This document shows positions 10,206-24,166 of a stretch of 64,000 nt of DNA, one piece after another. The notes beneath the pieces are model-generated. The model ran no database searches and had not been told where the DNA came from. It saw only the letters and a program-made list of their open reading frames with translations. A program made the translations under genes and the position numbers. Source of the stretch: Rhytidiadelphus loreus (taxonomy: Eukaryota > Streptophyta > Bryopsida > Hypnales > Hylocomiaceae). Positions within the stretch are counted from its first letter, which is position 1. Each line of letters opens with the position of its first letter. The stretch is taken from assembly GCA_947034895.1 (NCBI GenBank), contig OX344762.1, positions 47,967,087 through 48,031,086 on the forward strand. The letters run 5' to 3'.

Positions 10206-13200
10206 ATGGCGGCTTCAGAGATGGGGCTTCGCCACAAGTTTCCGTGCTCCGTGTGGTTGTGTGTTTTGTGGACTCTCGTTTCGCGCAACTTCATCTCGGC
10301 GTTGAATGACGAAGGTATTAGCTAGCTAGAGATTGTCTACAACTTTAGAACTTTGCAAATAGATTTCCAGATTCTGGAAACAAGGACGTTGTTTTGATGT
10401 TTGGTTCGTGTTTGACACTGGTTGAGTTTTGGAGCAGGTCATGCTTTACAAGAGTTTCGTAGCCGGTTGAACGACACGGGTGGTGCGTTGTTGAGTTGGG
10501 ACGAGTCTCAGGCGACTCCGTGTCAGTGGACTGGGGTTGTTTGCTGCATTGAGAATGTGCACGTCGTGTCGATGTAAGTGTTTTGGGTGTTGGCCGATGA
10601 GTCGTTTTGATTGTTTGGTAATGGGTGTTGGGGTTTATACTTGTGGATTATGTTTAGTTTTAAGTGTGTTTTGAAGATTTTGTTGGAAGATTTTGTTTTG
10701 CTGGTTCTGAACGAATGTTACTGTGTTCAGAAACTTGTCCGGAAAACAGCTGGAAGGGAATTTGACTTTGGACGTGACACGTTTGATTCAGCTCCGAGTT
10801 TTGAATTTGTCGTCGAATGGGTTCCACGGCGCTATTCCCAAGTTGTTGGGGAGCACTGCAAGCTTGAGAATCTTGTAAGTCGGCGTTATTACTAGTCTTG
10901 CCGTTTTTCTTAGGTCAAAAAATTCGTGTTTGGATGGGCTTCAGCTTCTACTGACAGATATGCGCTTGGGCCACTGTATTAACTGTTTGTTTCTTCACTA
11001 TTTTCAGGGATTTATCAAATAACGAGTTGAGTGGGGAGATACCTGAAGAGTTGAACGGACTTGTGGATCTCGCCTTTCTGTAAGAATCTAAACCCCCGAA
11101 TGCTTGCTCCGGTTTCAGTCTCAATCATTGAAGTTTATTCCGACTTTGTCTTTTCGGATTTGAAGCTAATTGTTTAGTGAGGTCAGGGTTTCATTCTAAT
11201 TGCTGAATTCTACTCTTTGAAATTATGCAGAAATCTCTCTAACAATGATCTGGAAGGCAGTGTGCCCCATGGAAGAGTACGAGATTCTTTCAATGCCAAC
11301 TCGTAAGTACCGCTGTGCACCCTAATTCTCACATGCATGTTGAATCTGTATGGTCATTTTCGTTAAATTGGAGTGTTTAGAGCGCCAGATTTGGGACATT
11401 CAATGCAAGTACGCAAAGCTTTGGAAACCAGGACTCGCATATATTTGTCAATCGTTTGCCATGATTTTTGCGAGGAAGGTGATTTGTAGACTTTGCGACA
11501 CTCTTATATGCCGATTTGCAAACGCCATTATTGCTTCATCTTAGGGTTCAGTGGGCCTCAAGTAACCACACAGAATGAGCTGACTTTGAATCGATTTCAT
11601 TGATTCAGTTTTAGGTTACTTTCAGATTCAAGCTAAGTCCAAATGATTTACTTCGCAGATATTGGGGAAATGACAAACTTTGTGGATATCCAACCAATCA
11701 AACGTGTGCAAGCAGTATCCGTTCTTTAAATGAAATCTCACCAGGTACACAACCTTCCACAATTGGCCTACTTGACTTTGAATTCTTCATGGGCCTCAGC
11801 ATTTGATGTTACATGAAAACCTGTGTATAAATCAGATTACCTGGACTAGTGTCATCGTGGAAATTTAGGGTTTTGAGGTTGTGGAATGTTTAGATGTCGC
11901 AGCAGATGCAACTCCGAAAGGGGATGGCGAAAAGAAATTGAGCGTGGGAGAGATTGTTGCTATATGCATCTCTGCATTTGCAATCAGCAAAATTTTCTTG
12001 TTCTTGATTTGGTACCACCGATGGAAGAAGATGCGGAGCAACTGCGAAGCCAAACTGTCAGGTAGCATTTTAGGGTTCAATCTGCTTGCAGCACTCAATG
12101 CAGTTTTTGTGTGTGTTTTGTTTCGTTACATGGTGTGCAGCTACTATGAGCTGCACGGGACGGGTGTATTTTAGTTGTTTTTTCTGGAATGGATCTAATA
12201 ATGCAGAGTACGTTACTTTATTTCGTTTGTGCAGGTGGGAGGATGATAATGTTCCAGCAAACAGGGCATGTCACTCCATTGGCGACGGCGGTGCTTCGCA
12301 AAGCTGAGAAACTGAAACCCGAAGACATCATCGGCAGTGGAGGCTACGGCACGGTGTACAAACTTGTGTTGGACGACATGTCCACATTCGCCGTGAAGAA
12401 ACTGACCAAGGGAGGCGGAGAACGGGATCAAGGCTTTGAACGCGAGCTTCAAACCATGGCCGACGTGAAACACAGAAACGTGTTGGCGTTGCGTGGCTAC
12501 TACAGCGCACCCCACATCAATCTTTTAGTTTACGACTTGATGCCGAATGGCAACTTGGAATCCGTCCTGCATGGTAACAAACTCCTGGTCCACCACTTCC
12601 ACACAGCTTTAAACTCTTTTCATTTGCAATCTCAAATGTGTCTCGGTTATACTATTTTTTTAGTAAAGTTTCACTGTTTCAAGAGCTTTTAGACATCATA
12701 ACTAACTACTAATGAAAATAAAACGGCAATAGCTCCTACATAAACTACTTAGAATATTTTAGCAAAGAACTTGAGACCTAACAAAACAAGTGAATCCGAA
12801 GAGTTGAAAAATACTTGATTGGGAAATAAAACAGAATGGACTGGGTTTTTAGCACGAATTACTATAATAACATCATATTGAAGATCCTTTGTATGAATCT
12901 ATTAGTTCCTGGGAAAAATTGCTTTATTTTACTGAAAACCTTTTTGTTTTCATCTTTGTCTGGGGATGGATATATATTATTGATTGCGTTGGTGTTGCAA
13001 GCAGATTATGCAAGACGGAACGTGGATCCTATCGACTGGGATTTGCGTCTCAAGATCGCCTTGGGCGTTGCTCGAGGATTGAGTTACTTGCATTACGACT
13101 GCATTCCTCACATTATTCACCGGGATATCAAGTGCAGCAACATTCTTCTCGATGAGAACATGGAGGCCCGCGTTGCAGACTTCGGGCTTGCCAAATTTAT

Positions 13201-14170
13201 TCGGCCCCAGGAGACTCACGTGACCACCATAGCTGCAGGAACTCTTGGATATTTACCTCCGGGTATGGTCTCTCAATACACTTAAACTCCTAACTACTCA
13301 AGCTCAAAATGAATAGTCTACTTTGGAACTTTGAAAACTGTGTTTTAATGTTATAAAATGTAGGGCATGGTTTCTCCTTTCTATTAGTTTGATTTGGTAC
13401 CTCCCTGGAAGCTTTGTAAGCAATTTATTTCAACTCCTAAATGGAAGTAGCTACTTTGGGCCATTTAGGCTGCTATCATGTGATCGTGGTTCTCTCTTGC
13501 TGTCTCTTATTATGGGTTGCAATTGGATGTGCAGAGTATTTGGAAACTGGGAAGATCACCGAGAAAGGGGACGTGTACAGCTTCGGTGTTGTGCTGCTTG
13601 AGCTTCTGACTGGAAAGCGGCCTCAGGATGATGGTTTTAGAGATCACGATTTTAGTATAGTCCAATGGGTAAACATCCACGGCACTCTGTCCAACCCTTG
13701 CAAGTATCCTTCTAATTTCTGTGATACATCTCTTTTTATGATGATACACGAAACCCTAGTCGTGACTGACATACTGAGGTTTTGCTTGTGAGTTACTGTG
13801 TGATACATTTACTTTTACTCCAAGTTTTGACCCTAATCGTGGCTGGGTGCAGGCCAATGCTTTGTTAGCAGAGAACCAGCCGGAGGAAATTTTTGACGAA
13901 AGCATATTGGGCGCAGCCCCGGATGAGGATCTTCTCACCGCCCTCAGTGTAGCCATGAATTGTACAAACGGAATGCCGAAAGCCCGACCCAGCATGCAGC
14001 ACATTGTCAAGGTGCTGCAGAAGCTTTGTGGAGAAGACGATACGGTAATCAGCAGTTCCAGACATTTCAGCCAGCGGTCTTCGTTTCAGAGCTTGGGGAT
14101 CCCTGTGACCCAAAACAGCGTCAAAACCTCCCTAGAGACGGGACTGGTTTACCCGTGCGACGCAGTTTGA
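10206..14170 (+). CDS. FEI-like LRR receptor kinase (RD type), 11 exons
   Basis: Predicted plasma-membrane receptor kinase, 608 aa. Exons: 10206-10314, 10438-10573, 10731-10874, 11008-11079, 11231-11302, 11659-11744, 11903-12061, 12235-12573, 13005-13262, 13535-13668, 13853-14170. All borders are GT..AG and the total (1827 nt) keeps frame. Order: signal peptide (1-32), LRRNT domain with the Cys pair flanking QWTGVVC, about four short LRRs split by phase-2 introns, [12 protein letters not shown] helix (about 224-243), and a kinase domain. Kinase motifs: glycine loop [10 protein letters not shown] (293-302), AVKK (Lys314), HRD (411-413), DFG (431-433), and PPE (E459 split by an intron). All catalytic residues are present, so it should be active. 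The few LRRs and the GGRMIMF juxtamembrane motif match the FEI1/FEI2 group (LRR-XIII), which acts in cell-wall and growth signalling. The exact ligand role is unknown. The ATG opens the signal peptide directly. Confidence 0.95.
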
Positions 14171-17100
14171 GCAAGCTTGCAGTGTATTATAATTTTTTAT
14201 CTTTTTTTTTCCACTCATAGGTAGCCCGGTGGGCGTTCAGCTTTGACTCTGCCGAAGTCAAGCATAGCTGTGTATTTTGTGTACAATGAGATCAGCTGGA
14301 GTCATGGAGTCATGGAGCCGTGTAACCTACTTTGGCAGGATTGAGGTTTTTGTCACTCTCGTCAGAGTTCCTCAAGAATTTTGCATTCTCGGCTGTAAAT
14401 AGAACACACGCATTGAGGAACTGTGTGCTCCCAATTACTTCTGAAGTTACTTGTTATGTGTTGTGCAATGATATGCCGAAGCATCTGAATACGTTTGGAG
14501 ACATTTGATGATATTTTTGTTGTTGTGCATTGAAGGAAAAGCTGTATGTATGAATTCATTGTACTGGAGTATTACTGTTGGGTTTATTCACCCCACCACG
14601 GTACTCCTGGTCTCAAGGCTTAAGCTATTACTGTCATGACATGCTGGAGGAGCTGCTTCAATTCCCCGGGAACCTCTTGGATAGTGAACTGATCCAGACT
14701 CTTTTTGCGCCTAACTTTGAGTTTATTTCAAGTAGGACGTACTAAAAGCTTCACTAATAACATAAATTTTGGCCACTCACTCACTGATTACCATGTAAAT
14801 CTAACAGTAGTACATGTGAAACTTTTTGAGTCTTATAGTGGAGAAGGGTCACTCAATTCTAGCAGCGAATTTGACGTTGGCTTTCACATCAAAAGTTTCG
14901 AGAAATCCTCCTCCTCCTCCCTTCTAGATGCTTACGAAACCACTTACAAATGTTCTGCGACACATAAGTTACACTACATGCATGCCTGTCTGGAATCTGA
15001 TCAGTCTCATTCATTCTATCTACAGATTCCTCGGAGTCCAGGCAAAAGTGGTCCAGGCCATGCTCACAAAAGCATGGAAAGACGGATGCTTGCACTCCAA
15101 GTATGGAATTTCCAGCCGTAACTTTTTGAATGTTTTGGACAGTGTGGGGGTCAATTCTTGAGAAGCTACTACACTCTTCATTCTATTTATTACTACTGTA
15201 TGGGAGATGTGTGAGTGAGCATCGAAGTCGGCAGCTGCATGAGAACTCCCCAGCCACTTGCATGATTTTGTTTCACGTTCTGAAAGTAGTTGCAGACTGA
15301 CAGTGGAGGTGCAGCTTTTGGACCTCACTGGCAGTGGCTGGCTTAACTAACTTATCTGGTCCACTCGTTGCACTTTTGACGACGGAGTGTTTACAAATGT
15401 GGATAAACTTGGTAAACTAAGGTAAACCAGCCTATGACAGACAGAATGACTAGTTTGCCTTGTTGACATTACTGAAAGGAAAATTAATTTTTTTTCCATG
15501 TAAAGACAAATGTGAGAAATGGAGAGAGCAACTGAAATTATGAATTTGTGATGAATTTTTGAAGTGTGCTGCCCAATTGACCCAAAAGAGTCTCTAGACT
15601 ACCCCACAACCACCCAAAAGTGTACTCCTGATGGTCATCTTACCACCTAAAGCAGTCACAATATTTTCTAACATGGCCATGGCCATGTTATGAAGGAATA
15701 AAAAAGTTACTTCAATTGTGATGAATCTATACTAAGAAGGTGGAAGTTCCTATTGCAAGCACTAATGACTCCTTCACCATCAACTAAGGCATTGATTGTG
15801 GCCACTAACTCAACCTAATAAGCTCAAATCTCATTTAATGCAAAAATTCTATCATGGATTGATGTAAGATTGTATGGGTCATTTTCTAAGTGTTTGCATT
15901 GGGCCAATTTGCTTGTCATAGGTTGCTTTACCTTACATCCCCAAGGAAATCATGCCAATTTTTTTTGTGAATACTAGAATCCAATATTAAATTTGATTTT
16001 AGTTCTACTAATGACCTTCAAGTTGGGTCTAGTTTTAGTTGATTTTTGGAGTGACCTTTGGGATTTTTGTATTGACATATATAAGGTCCACTTTGCAAGC
16101 ATAGGGTGCCTTTGAAGACACAACTAAAATTAAAGCCATGACCAAAATGATGAATGAAGCTAAGACAAAAATAAGCAAGGATGAAAATGGTGGAATGAAG
16201 TCAAGACAAAAATAGTGGAATTTTGAATTCACAAGACTAAAATTGAAGCCTATGGTATAAAAAGTTGGAGTATGAATTCTATAATAAATTTTAACTTCTA
16301 AACATGTTTGTTCAACATCTATATTTTGGATGATGAACATAGTGTTTCAAGGTAATATTTTGTTGATGTTAATTTTCTAATCCATATACTTTGTTTTTTT
16401 GCATATCTAATTGTAGGATCTTGCACTAGACTAGTATGTAAATGTGTAGAGACAAATCTATAAACTTTGATCTCGTGGATTGTAAAGTATTTGTGATTAA
16501 AGTGAAGAAAATTGGGTTTTATGCCTCCTAGACAAACTAGATTATAAGGCTTTGAATCTTCTTAACCTAAATTTAAGTTATTATTTCAATGAAGCTTATT
16601 TGTTTTTCTATCTTAATAAAAGGTTTCAACAAAACTTGCCAAAAATTAAGATGATAGGAATCTACATAAACTTTTGAATGTCTCTCTGAGAAGATTTTAT
16701 AGTGATTTTACAAACGAGTTTCTTTTACCACTAATTTGATGAAATTGAGGTTACTATTACTCTTTTGTATAAAGATGTAAGCAAAAATGTGTAAAAAAAG
16801 GATTCATATACTAATGCTTTTAACCTTGTAGAGTGAAAAAGAGTTGAAAATATACCTTGTGCAAGGATGAATTTTCCTCTCAATATTGATAATTAGTTGA
16901 TGCAAAAAGAAAAATATAACCTCCAAAGGTAGAAAAGGAACAACAAGATCCCACCCTTTTTGTAGCGCTAACTTCTCAAGGACCAAGAAATAGTCCAAAT
17001 TTCCATAATTGTAAGATGTATTATAAAATGCATCTTAAAAGACTATTCAATGATAGCTACGTTTGATACTAATGTTGTAAAATGTGATCTATAGATCTTC

Positions 17101-20100
17101 AATAATCATCAATAAAATTTCATACCAAAAATTGAGTAATTTTATTATGGATTGAAATTTTTTAATTTTCAGACAAAAACATTATTTTAAGCTTAAATGT
17201 TAAGTTTTAATAATATAATTTTTTAAAGGATATTAATTTTAATTGTTTATTGAATTTATTTTGAAAGGCCATTTATTGAGCAAGTGAAATTTTGAGGTGA
17301 ATTATATGTGTACCTTTAAAACTATAATTCTTTTGTAAGAAAAGTCTTGAAGACTCTTACACTAATAATGTTAAAGAACCAATCTAAGAATCTACAAATA
17401 ATTTTGATGGATGAAAAATACTTTATTTTGAGTGACTAAAACATGTTTGCATTCATCTTTTGTTCATATTTGAATGCATGGTCTTTAAGGGATTATATAC
17501 CTCATTATTCCCTTCCAATATCTAATAGTTTTTAAAGATCACTATATCATAAGACCTTCAAGAGTTTAAAATATAATCCACCATCTATGTAATGGTAAAG
17601 ATTTGTCCCCTTAATGGAAATACTTCATGAAAGTTTGAAACCTTAACCTATTATGTTTTAGATTCCCCTTTGGTGTGAATGTCCACTAACTACTTGAACT
17701 AAAGATAGTAAGATTTCTTTTAAAAATTCATAATGAATAATGATGACTCATCAAAAATATAAATATCATTCATCAATTTGATTTATGTAAAGTATTCATT
17801 TTATAGAAGTTCCTTCATTTGAAAGAGGAATAATTTTTAAAACATTCACCATCTTGTCTCATGTATAGTTGATTTACTTTGAAGTGCTTGTTTGGTTTAA
17901 CCCTTGAAGGACCAAGTAATTGTTCAACATACACAAGAAAACTTGGTAGTAGCGCATGAAGTCAATTTTGGTTGGGTGCTAATGAAATTTTGACGTAAGA
18001 TGTGAATATGTACCTCCTTGGTTGAAGTGTAATTTTTTCACTAATTGGAGGCCTAGATCAAAAGTTATCCTACCTTGAATTTTTATGGTAGCTTGGACAA
18101 TTTTAGGCAACTTCAAACAACATGTGCAAAACTCCTCATTTACTATTGAAACTTGATAGGTATGCAACTAATATAATATAAGATGTAATTGCCAAAAGAA
18201 AAACCCATGAGTAGTGCATAAATCTCACTCTAGGAGAAGTTTAAGTCTACTAATCCTATTAGGCTGCGTAACCAAGGTTGGAAAAAAACTTTCTTCTAAC
18301 AAACATTACAATCTTTCAATATGTATAGTCAAAACTATTGAATTTTCTTCCCACACATCACCATACTATTCAAGTACAAATTTATATGGTTGAATTTCAA
18401 AAGAAGAAAAACTCATTTTTTCCTCATTGTCCTAAAAAGTGGCAATTTTTGACATTTTTTGCTTGAAATGTGCCTTGGCCCAGTATAGATTAAATGGGGT
18501 GTCCATGAAGTGCACTTCAAAGAATTGATCATAAATTTTAGAAGGATTGCATACTTCAATACATGTTAACCCCTTAAGGACCAAACTAAGTTTTTTTGCA
18601 ACATAGCAATTATGGGAAACTCACTACAAATGAAATTTTTATTTTATTTCTTTGAAATTTTCACACAACATGTGCCTGAGAAGTAACTTTAAGCTTGAAC
18701 AATTTCATAACTTTAGACCACATGATTAAAAAGTTATAGTATGATATGTAATTTTCTTTGAACTGTGGGCAACCTAGGTAGCTCAAAAAAACCCTTTAAA
18801 TTTTAGTATTTTGAATCATTTTCTACTTTTTTTTTACTATAGGACACTCATATTTTATGTGACGTTGGATGATACATTCATTTGGACGTTATTATTGACA
18901 TAAAAACACAAGTTCTTTCATTAGACATCCACTAAAACCCATCACGAAAATGATGAAAATGTCATATAAAACATCGGTTTCTTATAGGGTTTGCTTACTA
19001 TTTATTTCCTATATGTTGTACAATTCTAAATGATCTAAAATTTTTCAAGCATGTAACCGCTAGCCAACTTGCCTTGAAGAATGAATCCAAAGAAGCACCA
19101 CCAATATGGGCATTTTTTCATACAAATGTTACCTTGTGAAGTGCAACTACTTGTTTTTTTGTAGGGGCAAAAAAGGATTTTTGACACTTCAAACGCTAAT
19201 ATCTTGCAATCTACATCGTGGAAATTTTTGAAATTTTTCCCACATCTTCTCAAACCAGCGTAATATAAGATCCTATATATGTGTCCAAAAATGTTTTTTT
19301 TTCTCTAAATTTTGGTACTTGTACTAGAAATGGTAATTTTGAAGCGTTTTTGGTGAAAACATAGTCAAAAGCCTTTACGGGTTCAGTCATTTTTTAGAAA
19401 TTGAATATGCATCTATTCATGATATATTTATGAATCTTATTGATTTTTTGCCCAATTCATTATTTTTGCACTTGGCCATATGAAATTGCACTTCCTAATT
19501 GTACAAGCAAATTGATCTCATCACTATCAACGAGGGGCAGTTGGCATGCATAGTCTATCCCTTGGTGTACTCCATCCATCCATCAAATTTTTATTTTTTT
19601 ATTTTTTAAAATTTTATTTGGTCTGCCGTTGCCACTCATGGAATTCTATAGTGTAGACTGTGGAGTGAGGAGGGAAGGAGTGGGAATTAAGGATTTTTGA
19701 AGGGGACTTAATGGAAAATTAAACCCTAACCCTCCCTCCCATGGTTTGCCCCTCTACGGGCAGATGGGTTTTTTTTTCCGCCCCCCTATGAAGCTCTGTG
19801 CAGACTTTCTACACATTTCAACTACAAATGTGCAACAAATGTGCATATGGAGAGTGCCCTAAGCCAAGTGCAAAAATGGCGAATTGCATGTAATATGCAC
19901 AATCAACCATTTTATTACCATTGCCTAACTTCATAGGCTCTTAGATCCTCCCAAAACACTATTTCTTAAATTTCATAATCTTGTTGTGTAGTTTGTTGAG
20001 TTATCTTTTCATGGGTGAAAAATATTGACTTTTGATTTAGACAAAATTTTTGTTTTAGATGATTTTTCAAAGTCAAATACTCCAAGAAATGTTCATTGTG

Positions 20101-20832
20101 GATCATCTTGGGAGAAAAAACTAGCCAATCAAAGGACATCCAAAGAACAAAATTCCATGGGTGTACAAGTAGGCAAAGGTGTTGATTGGTTGAAACATTT
20201 AGTGAATGGACATGGTCAAGTGAAATTTTTGTTTTTCCAACGTACCTCATTTTATTGCAAGGCTCTAAAAACAATTTTCCATTGCTCCAATCCTTGTGAA
20301 AGTTATAATGCATGTTCTTAACTATTCATAATTACATTTGGTCAAAATTGGAAAATTCTTCTAGTGTGAAATTTGAGATATGGATCCCAAAAATCATTTC
20401 ACCAAGGGAAAAAAATTGTTTTTTTTTTCAAAAATTGAAATTTGATTTGAAAATATCTCAAAATTCATATGATAGAAGTCTTCAAAAATTGGAGGGCAAA
20501 GTAACTTGATAGTGATGAACAAGATCATACAATATTATAGTTGAATATTTCAAAAGATTATTCTTTCATTATAGTTTGAGGGTTAAATCATTCACCTTGA
20601 AAGATTCACTATTGGTGCATTGATAGACTATTTCTAATATGTATTATAGTATTAATTAATGCTTCTAGAATGGGACAATTTTAATAGGCAACACTTTACA
20701 TCTTGCTTCTCTTTTTTAGAATGTAGAGGAAAACCGCCAAATATGTAGCTTTAAAATAACCTTCTACTAGAACATAGTAAATGAGTTTATGAAGAAAGAA
20801 ACTAGAGTTATTCTAAAAGTCATCAAGCATTG
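14171..20832. other. Large AT-rich gene-free region
   Basis: The first 400 bases are probably the 3' UTR and flank of the kinase gene. ORFs at 14705-15121 and 15020-15328 overlap on opposite strands and match nothing recognised. From 15.5 kb the sequence is AT-rich, with no gene. A CACTA-like terminus remnant ends at 18989. Confidence 0.45.
18840..18989. mobile_element. CACTA right-end remnant
   Basis: Read on the minus strand from 18989 it begins CCCTATAAGAAACCGATG, close to the ends of the CACTA element at 6574-7885 (CACTATAAGAAAACC). It is followed by the same GACATC/GACGTT-type short repeats. No partner left end was found, so it is a fragment. Confidence 0.45.
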
Positions 20833-20834
20833 TA

Positions 20835-21061
20835 CACTAAATAGTGAAATTATTTTGCCTTACCCCTCCAAAAGTTACTTTACAAGCCATCAAAGTCAAC
20901 AAATATTTCTACAAATATTTCCATTTTCTACACATGGAGATTCACGAGTCCCAATTAAAATAACATCTAATTCAAAAGTAGTGCATTCTTGTACAAAATA
21001 TTTATATAGTGTCAAATGTTGAGAAATTAGTGTGGAAACAACCTAATTTTACTATTTAGGG
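20835..21061. mobile_element. TA-flanked MITE, copy 2
   Basis: This is a 227-bp element with termini CACTAAATAGTGAAATTATT and AACCTAATTTTACTATTTAG. TA lies on both sides (20833-20834 and 21062-21063). It belongs to the family of the nested copy at 8880-9111. Confidence 0.75.
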
Positions 21062-21063
21062 TA

Positions 21064-21578
21064 GTTGATATAGAACAAAACACATGAAGGTTAAAAATAT
21101 AACTAAAGTACATGCAAAACTCAATTTGGGTCTCAAAGGTGCCTTCTTGGCTTAAATCTCCTATCCTAGCTAGCAAAAATGGTACTAGCATTTCTTGGAA
21201 GAACAAGAAGGGTCCCTTCTCTTGTGTATTCTCTTAGCCAATTTTTCTTTGTTTTTCCTTTTCGTTCTTATCTCTTCATTTGTATAGTCTTGTGTTCTTG
21301 TTTTTTTTTAATGCAATAATTCTCTCCATTTGTTCAATAAGGTGCCTCCACGGCTCCTCCTATTTATTGCTTTGTTAATTTTGAAATTCTCTTGCCCACC
21401 TAGAAAAAATTGGGGTCTATGAATCCAATTGTAAATTCAAACTTGCTAGATTAAGGCACCGTGGTGGGTTGGCACTAGGTCTTGTGGCGCACACCCACGC
21501 CGCTACTGGTGGCGCATGGTCCCCCCTTTGTAGTTTATGCTTTCTCTCCTTTTTCCTTTTGCTAATCTCCTAGACCAT
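21064..21578. other. Intergenic
   Basis: No gene seen. Low-complexity T-rich tracts occur near 21240-21310. Confidence 0.4.
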
Positions 21579-21587
21579 GTCGCGGTT

Positions 21588-21812
21588 GCGCAGGGAGAAT
21601 TGACCCCCTCATTGCCCCAATCAACTTAGGTTTGAAAAAAAATCCCCCTATGTTGTGCCAATTTTTTGGTAATTCTTGCATTCCCTTAGAGTAATTTGGG
21701 GCCTCTGATTGCAAATATGAATTCAGAATTTAAAAAAAAAGTTAAGCCTTGCAAATAAAAAATTCCAGGGTTTGCCCTGGAGGGGCAATGAGGGGGTCAA
21801 TTCACCCTGGCC
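21588..21812. mobile_element. Mutator-like MITE, copy 2
   Basis: The element is 225 bp, with left end GCGCAGGGAGAATTGACCCC and right end GGGGTCAATTCACCCTGGCC. It is flanked by a perfect 9-bp repeat GTCGCGGTT (21579-21587 and 21813-21821). The interior has diverged more than in the other two copies. Confidence 0.85.
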
Positions 21813-21821
21813 GTCGCGGTT

Positions 21822-22763
21822 GGGCTCTTGTATTTTTCCCTTGCAGTAAGGGTATTCCTTTATATGTGTCAAAAAACAAAACAAAACAACTTGCCAGATT
21901 AAATTAACTGAATGTAATGAAGTACTGAAGTTCCAGCGAATTCTTAAGGTGAATTTTTTTGACCCAACCCCTCCCCAGCAATAAATGCAAGCCGGAGGCA
22001 ATGTGGACCAGAAGCGCATTCACTGGGTGGTATCTTATATTAAGCAGGTAAGGTAAAGTAAAGGCCCTGCCACTTGCACCCAACAATAGTCCATCTGATA
22101 ATTAGAGTGGGTGTGAAAAGCACGCTGGGCCAGTAGCCCAACATACTCTGGCAAAGGCAACCCTTTTTGTATTTATATGAATTTTTTTTCTGATGAGCCT
22201 CATCGATCGACGGGCCTCATTGCGATCAACTAGTTCCAAAGTTATGAAGTCTGAAATAGTGCCGGATTTCAGCTTATCATTTCTATTAATGAAACTACAA
22301 ATGCTACTACTGTACTGTACTACGACTGAGTGGGTATGGTTACTTTTTTTTCTTGCAGTTGAGATTGTTCGTTTCAAATGCTCCGAGTGAAAACAAAACA
22401 ATTTGCAAATGCTACTGACAAACTGTTATTAGTAGTAGTCTTATGCTACACATTCTTCCGATCCGAAGTGCAGTGCCGAACAGCCGAAGAACTCCTTCCC
22501 TATCTTACCGAATTGTAGGACATGCAGTACTTCGCCTGCAGTGCCGAAACTCGATCAGCCCAAGGAACTGGCAAGTTTGCAACCAAGGAATCTGGGTTTC
22601 AGAGAGTTGCCCAGAATTTTGCGTTTTCCGAATTATCAACTACAGTGGGAAACCACACGTGATACTCACAGCCTTAAATATGGTATCAATCTTGTCACCT
22701 CGGGCCTTGTTGTGGGGGTGTCTAGTCATAATTTCCTACTATCAATAACCGTTCGACACTCAA
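21822..22763. other. Intergenic
   Basis: Only short overlapping ORFs on both strands. No recognisable protein or repeat. Confidence 0.4.
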
Positions 22764-22772
22764 CTAACCTCG

Positions 22773-22996
22773 ATCAGGGTGGATTGACCCCTCGCTCGTC
22801 CTTACCAGGGGTGCAAGTAAAAAAAATGCCCCCTATTTTGGGCCATTCTAGGGTATAACCTTGACCTCACCTAGCTAATTCGGGGTCTCTGATCGCAGAA
22901 ATGAATTCAAAATTTGCAAAACAATTCATGTGCAGAAAATAAATAATTCCAGGGTTTGCCCGCAGGGCCGAGCGAGGGGGTCAGTTCTCCCTGGCC
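22773..22996. mobile_element. Mutator-like MITE, copy 3
   Basis: This 224-bp element has left end ATCAGGGTGGATTGACCCCT and right end CAGTTCTCCCTGGCC. The flanking 9-bp repeat is CTAACCTCG (22764-22772 and 22997-23005). It is nearly identical to copy 1 (8778-9236) once the nested MITE there is removed. It serves as the empty-site reference for that nested insertion. Confidence 0.85.
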
Positions 22997-23005
22997 CTAA
23001 CCTCG

Positions 23006-24166
23006 GTGTCGAATGCTTTGTCCTGGTAGTGAGGGGTTATTAGTGAGGGGAGAAAAGGAGTGTCACCTGAAAAAGTTAGTGTCGCTAGAATACAAATTCA
23101 TTGCTTTTGGGTTCAAACTGCACTAATTCAAAACAAGGGACTTTGGTGAATTAGTGTTACACACACAATTACGACAAATCAGTGTAGTGTGGTTAACTAA
23201 ACTTATGTGCTTGCATACGAGTTCACATCATCAACCCGGCCAATGCTTCAGGAAATGCATAGCAGCTACGGTAACCTCCACTCAGTTACATCAGGAATCC
23301 GGGGCTCGAGAAACTTCTTTCAGTTGTTGCGGCAATTGACGGAGCTTCCAAACGGAGGACACTAATAACTAATACTCCGGAGTAACTTATAAGCGTAACT
23401 GAATGCGGTGGAGTCAGTGGTTGCACGTCGACTCTAAATAACCGAAACCACCGAACCTCCAGGCAGTACCTTTCCTTTTTACAGCGCAAATATCCCGAGT
23501 CTTGTTCCGGTATTCCAGTTTCGAGGCCTCTTTCGTTGACAATCCTGACGAGAGCTCACTCATCGTGGGACGTGACTGTAGCGGCCACCATGTGCAACTT
23601 TTGCCTTTTCTCCGAACCAGTCGCGGGACGGGATGGTGGCCGAAGGACTCGTACTTTCGTTGCCTTGGGTTGTCTCACTTGGCTGGTCGTCGACTGGTTG
23701 TGAATCTCTTCTATTGAATGCACCGATCGACAGCATTCATGGACACAGAGACACCAAAGGTTGTACTTTATATGGCAAATTTCAAGTTGTCGAACAGTTT
23801 TTAATTAACGTCGTAGATATCGATTCAGATTCGATTTTCGGTTAGTTTGGTTAAGATTTAGGCAGCATTGGGAATCAAGACTCCTCAATCTGCTTGGAAT
23901 TGGTTGTGGACAAGAGGTGTGCTCGACACCATCGAAGCTTAGTTGAGATTTTCCAGACAGATTTTTGCTGGAGCTGGGAAGGTTTTGGCAAGTTTGAGAG
24001 CGTGATTTCAGGGTGTTACTTCAGAGCGTTATTTCTATGGCGAGAGTATCGGTGAAGATAATGGTGTTGTGTGGGTACTTCCATGTTTTTGTTTGTTAAC
24101 AAGACTGGTGGTGAAACCTTTAGGTTTGTACCAAAACCTCGAGCAAGGTTAGAGTTTTAGTCCAGA
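23006..24166. other. Upstream region of the second receptor kinase gene
   Basis: Moderately GC, with several short ORFs that match nothing recognised. The last several hundred bases probably hold the promoter and 5' UTR of the gene starting at 24167. No convincing TATA box was identified. Confidence 0.4.

Noticed and set aside
14705..15121. 138-codon ORF downstream of the first kinase
   Set aside because: Ser-rich with no motif, no splice or family support, and overlapped by equally open frames on the other strand.
8778..22996. Idea that the Mutator-like MITEs upstream of the two kinases were copied along with the genes
   Set aside because: Their 9-bp target duplications differ (CGGTCAGT. 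and CTAACCTCG) and the flanks are not alike, so the insertions were independent.
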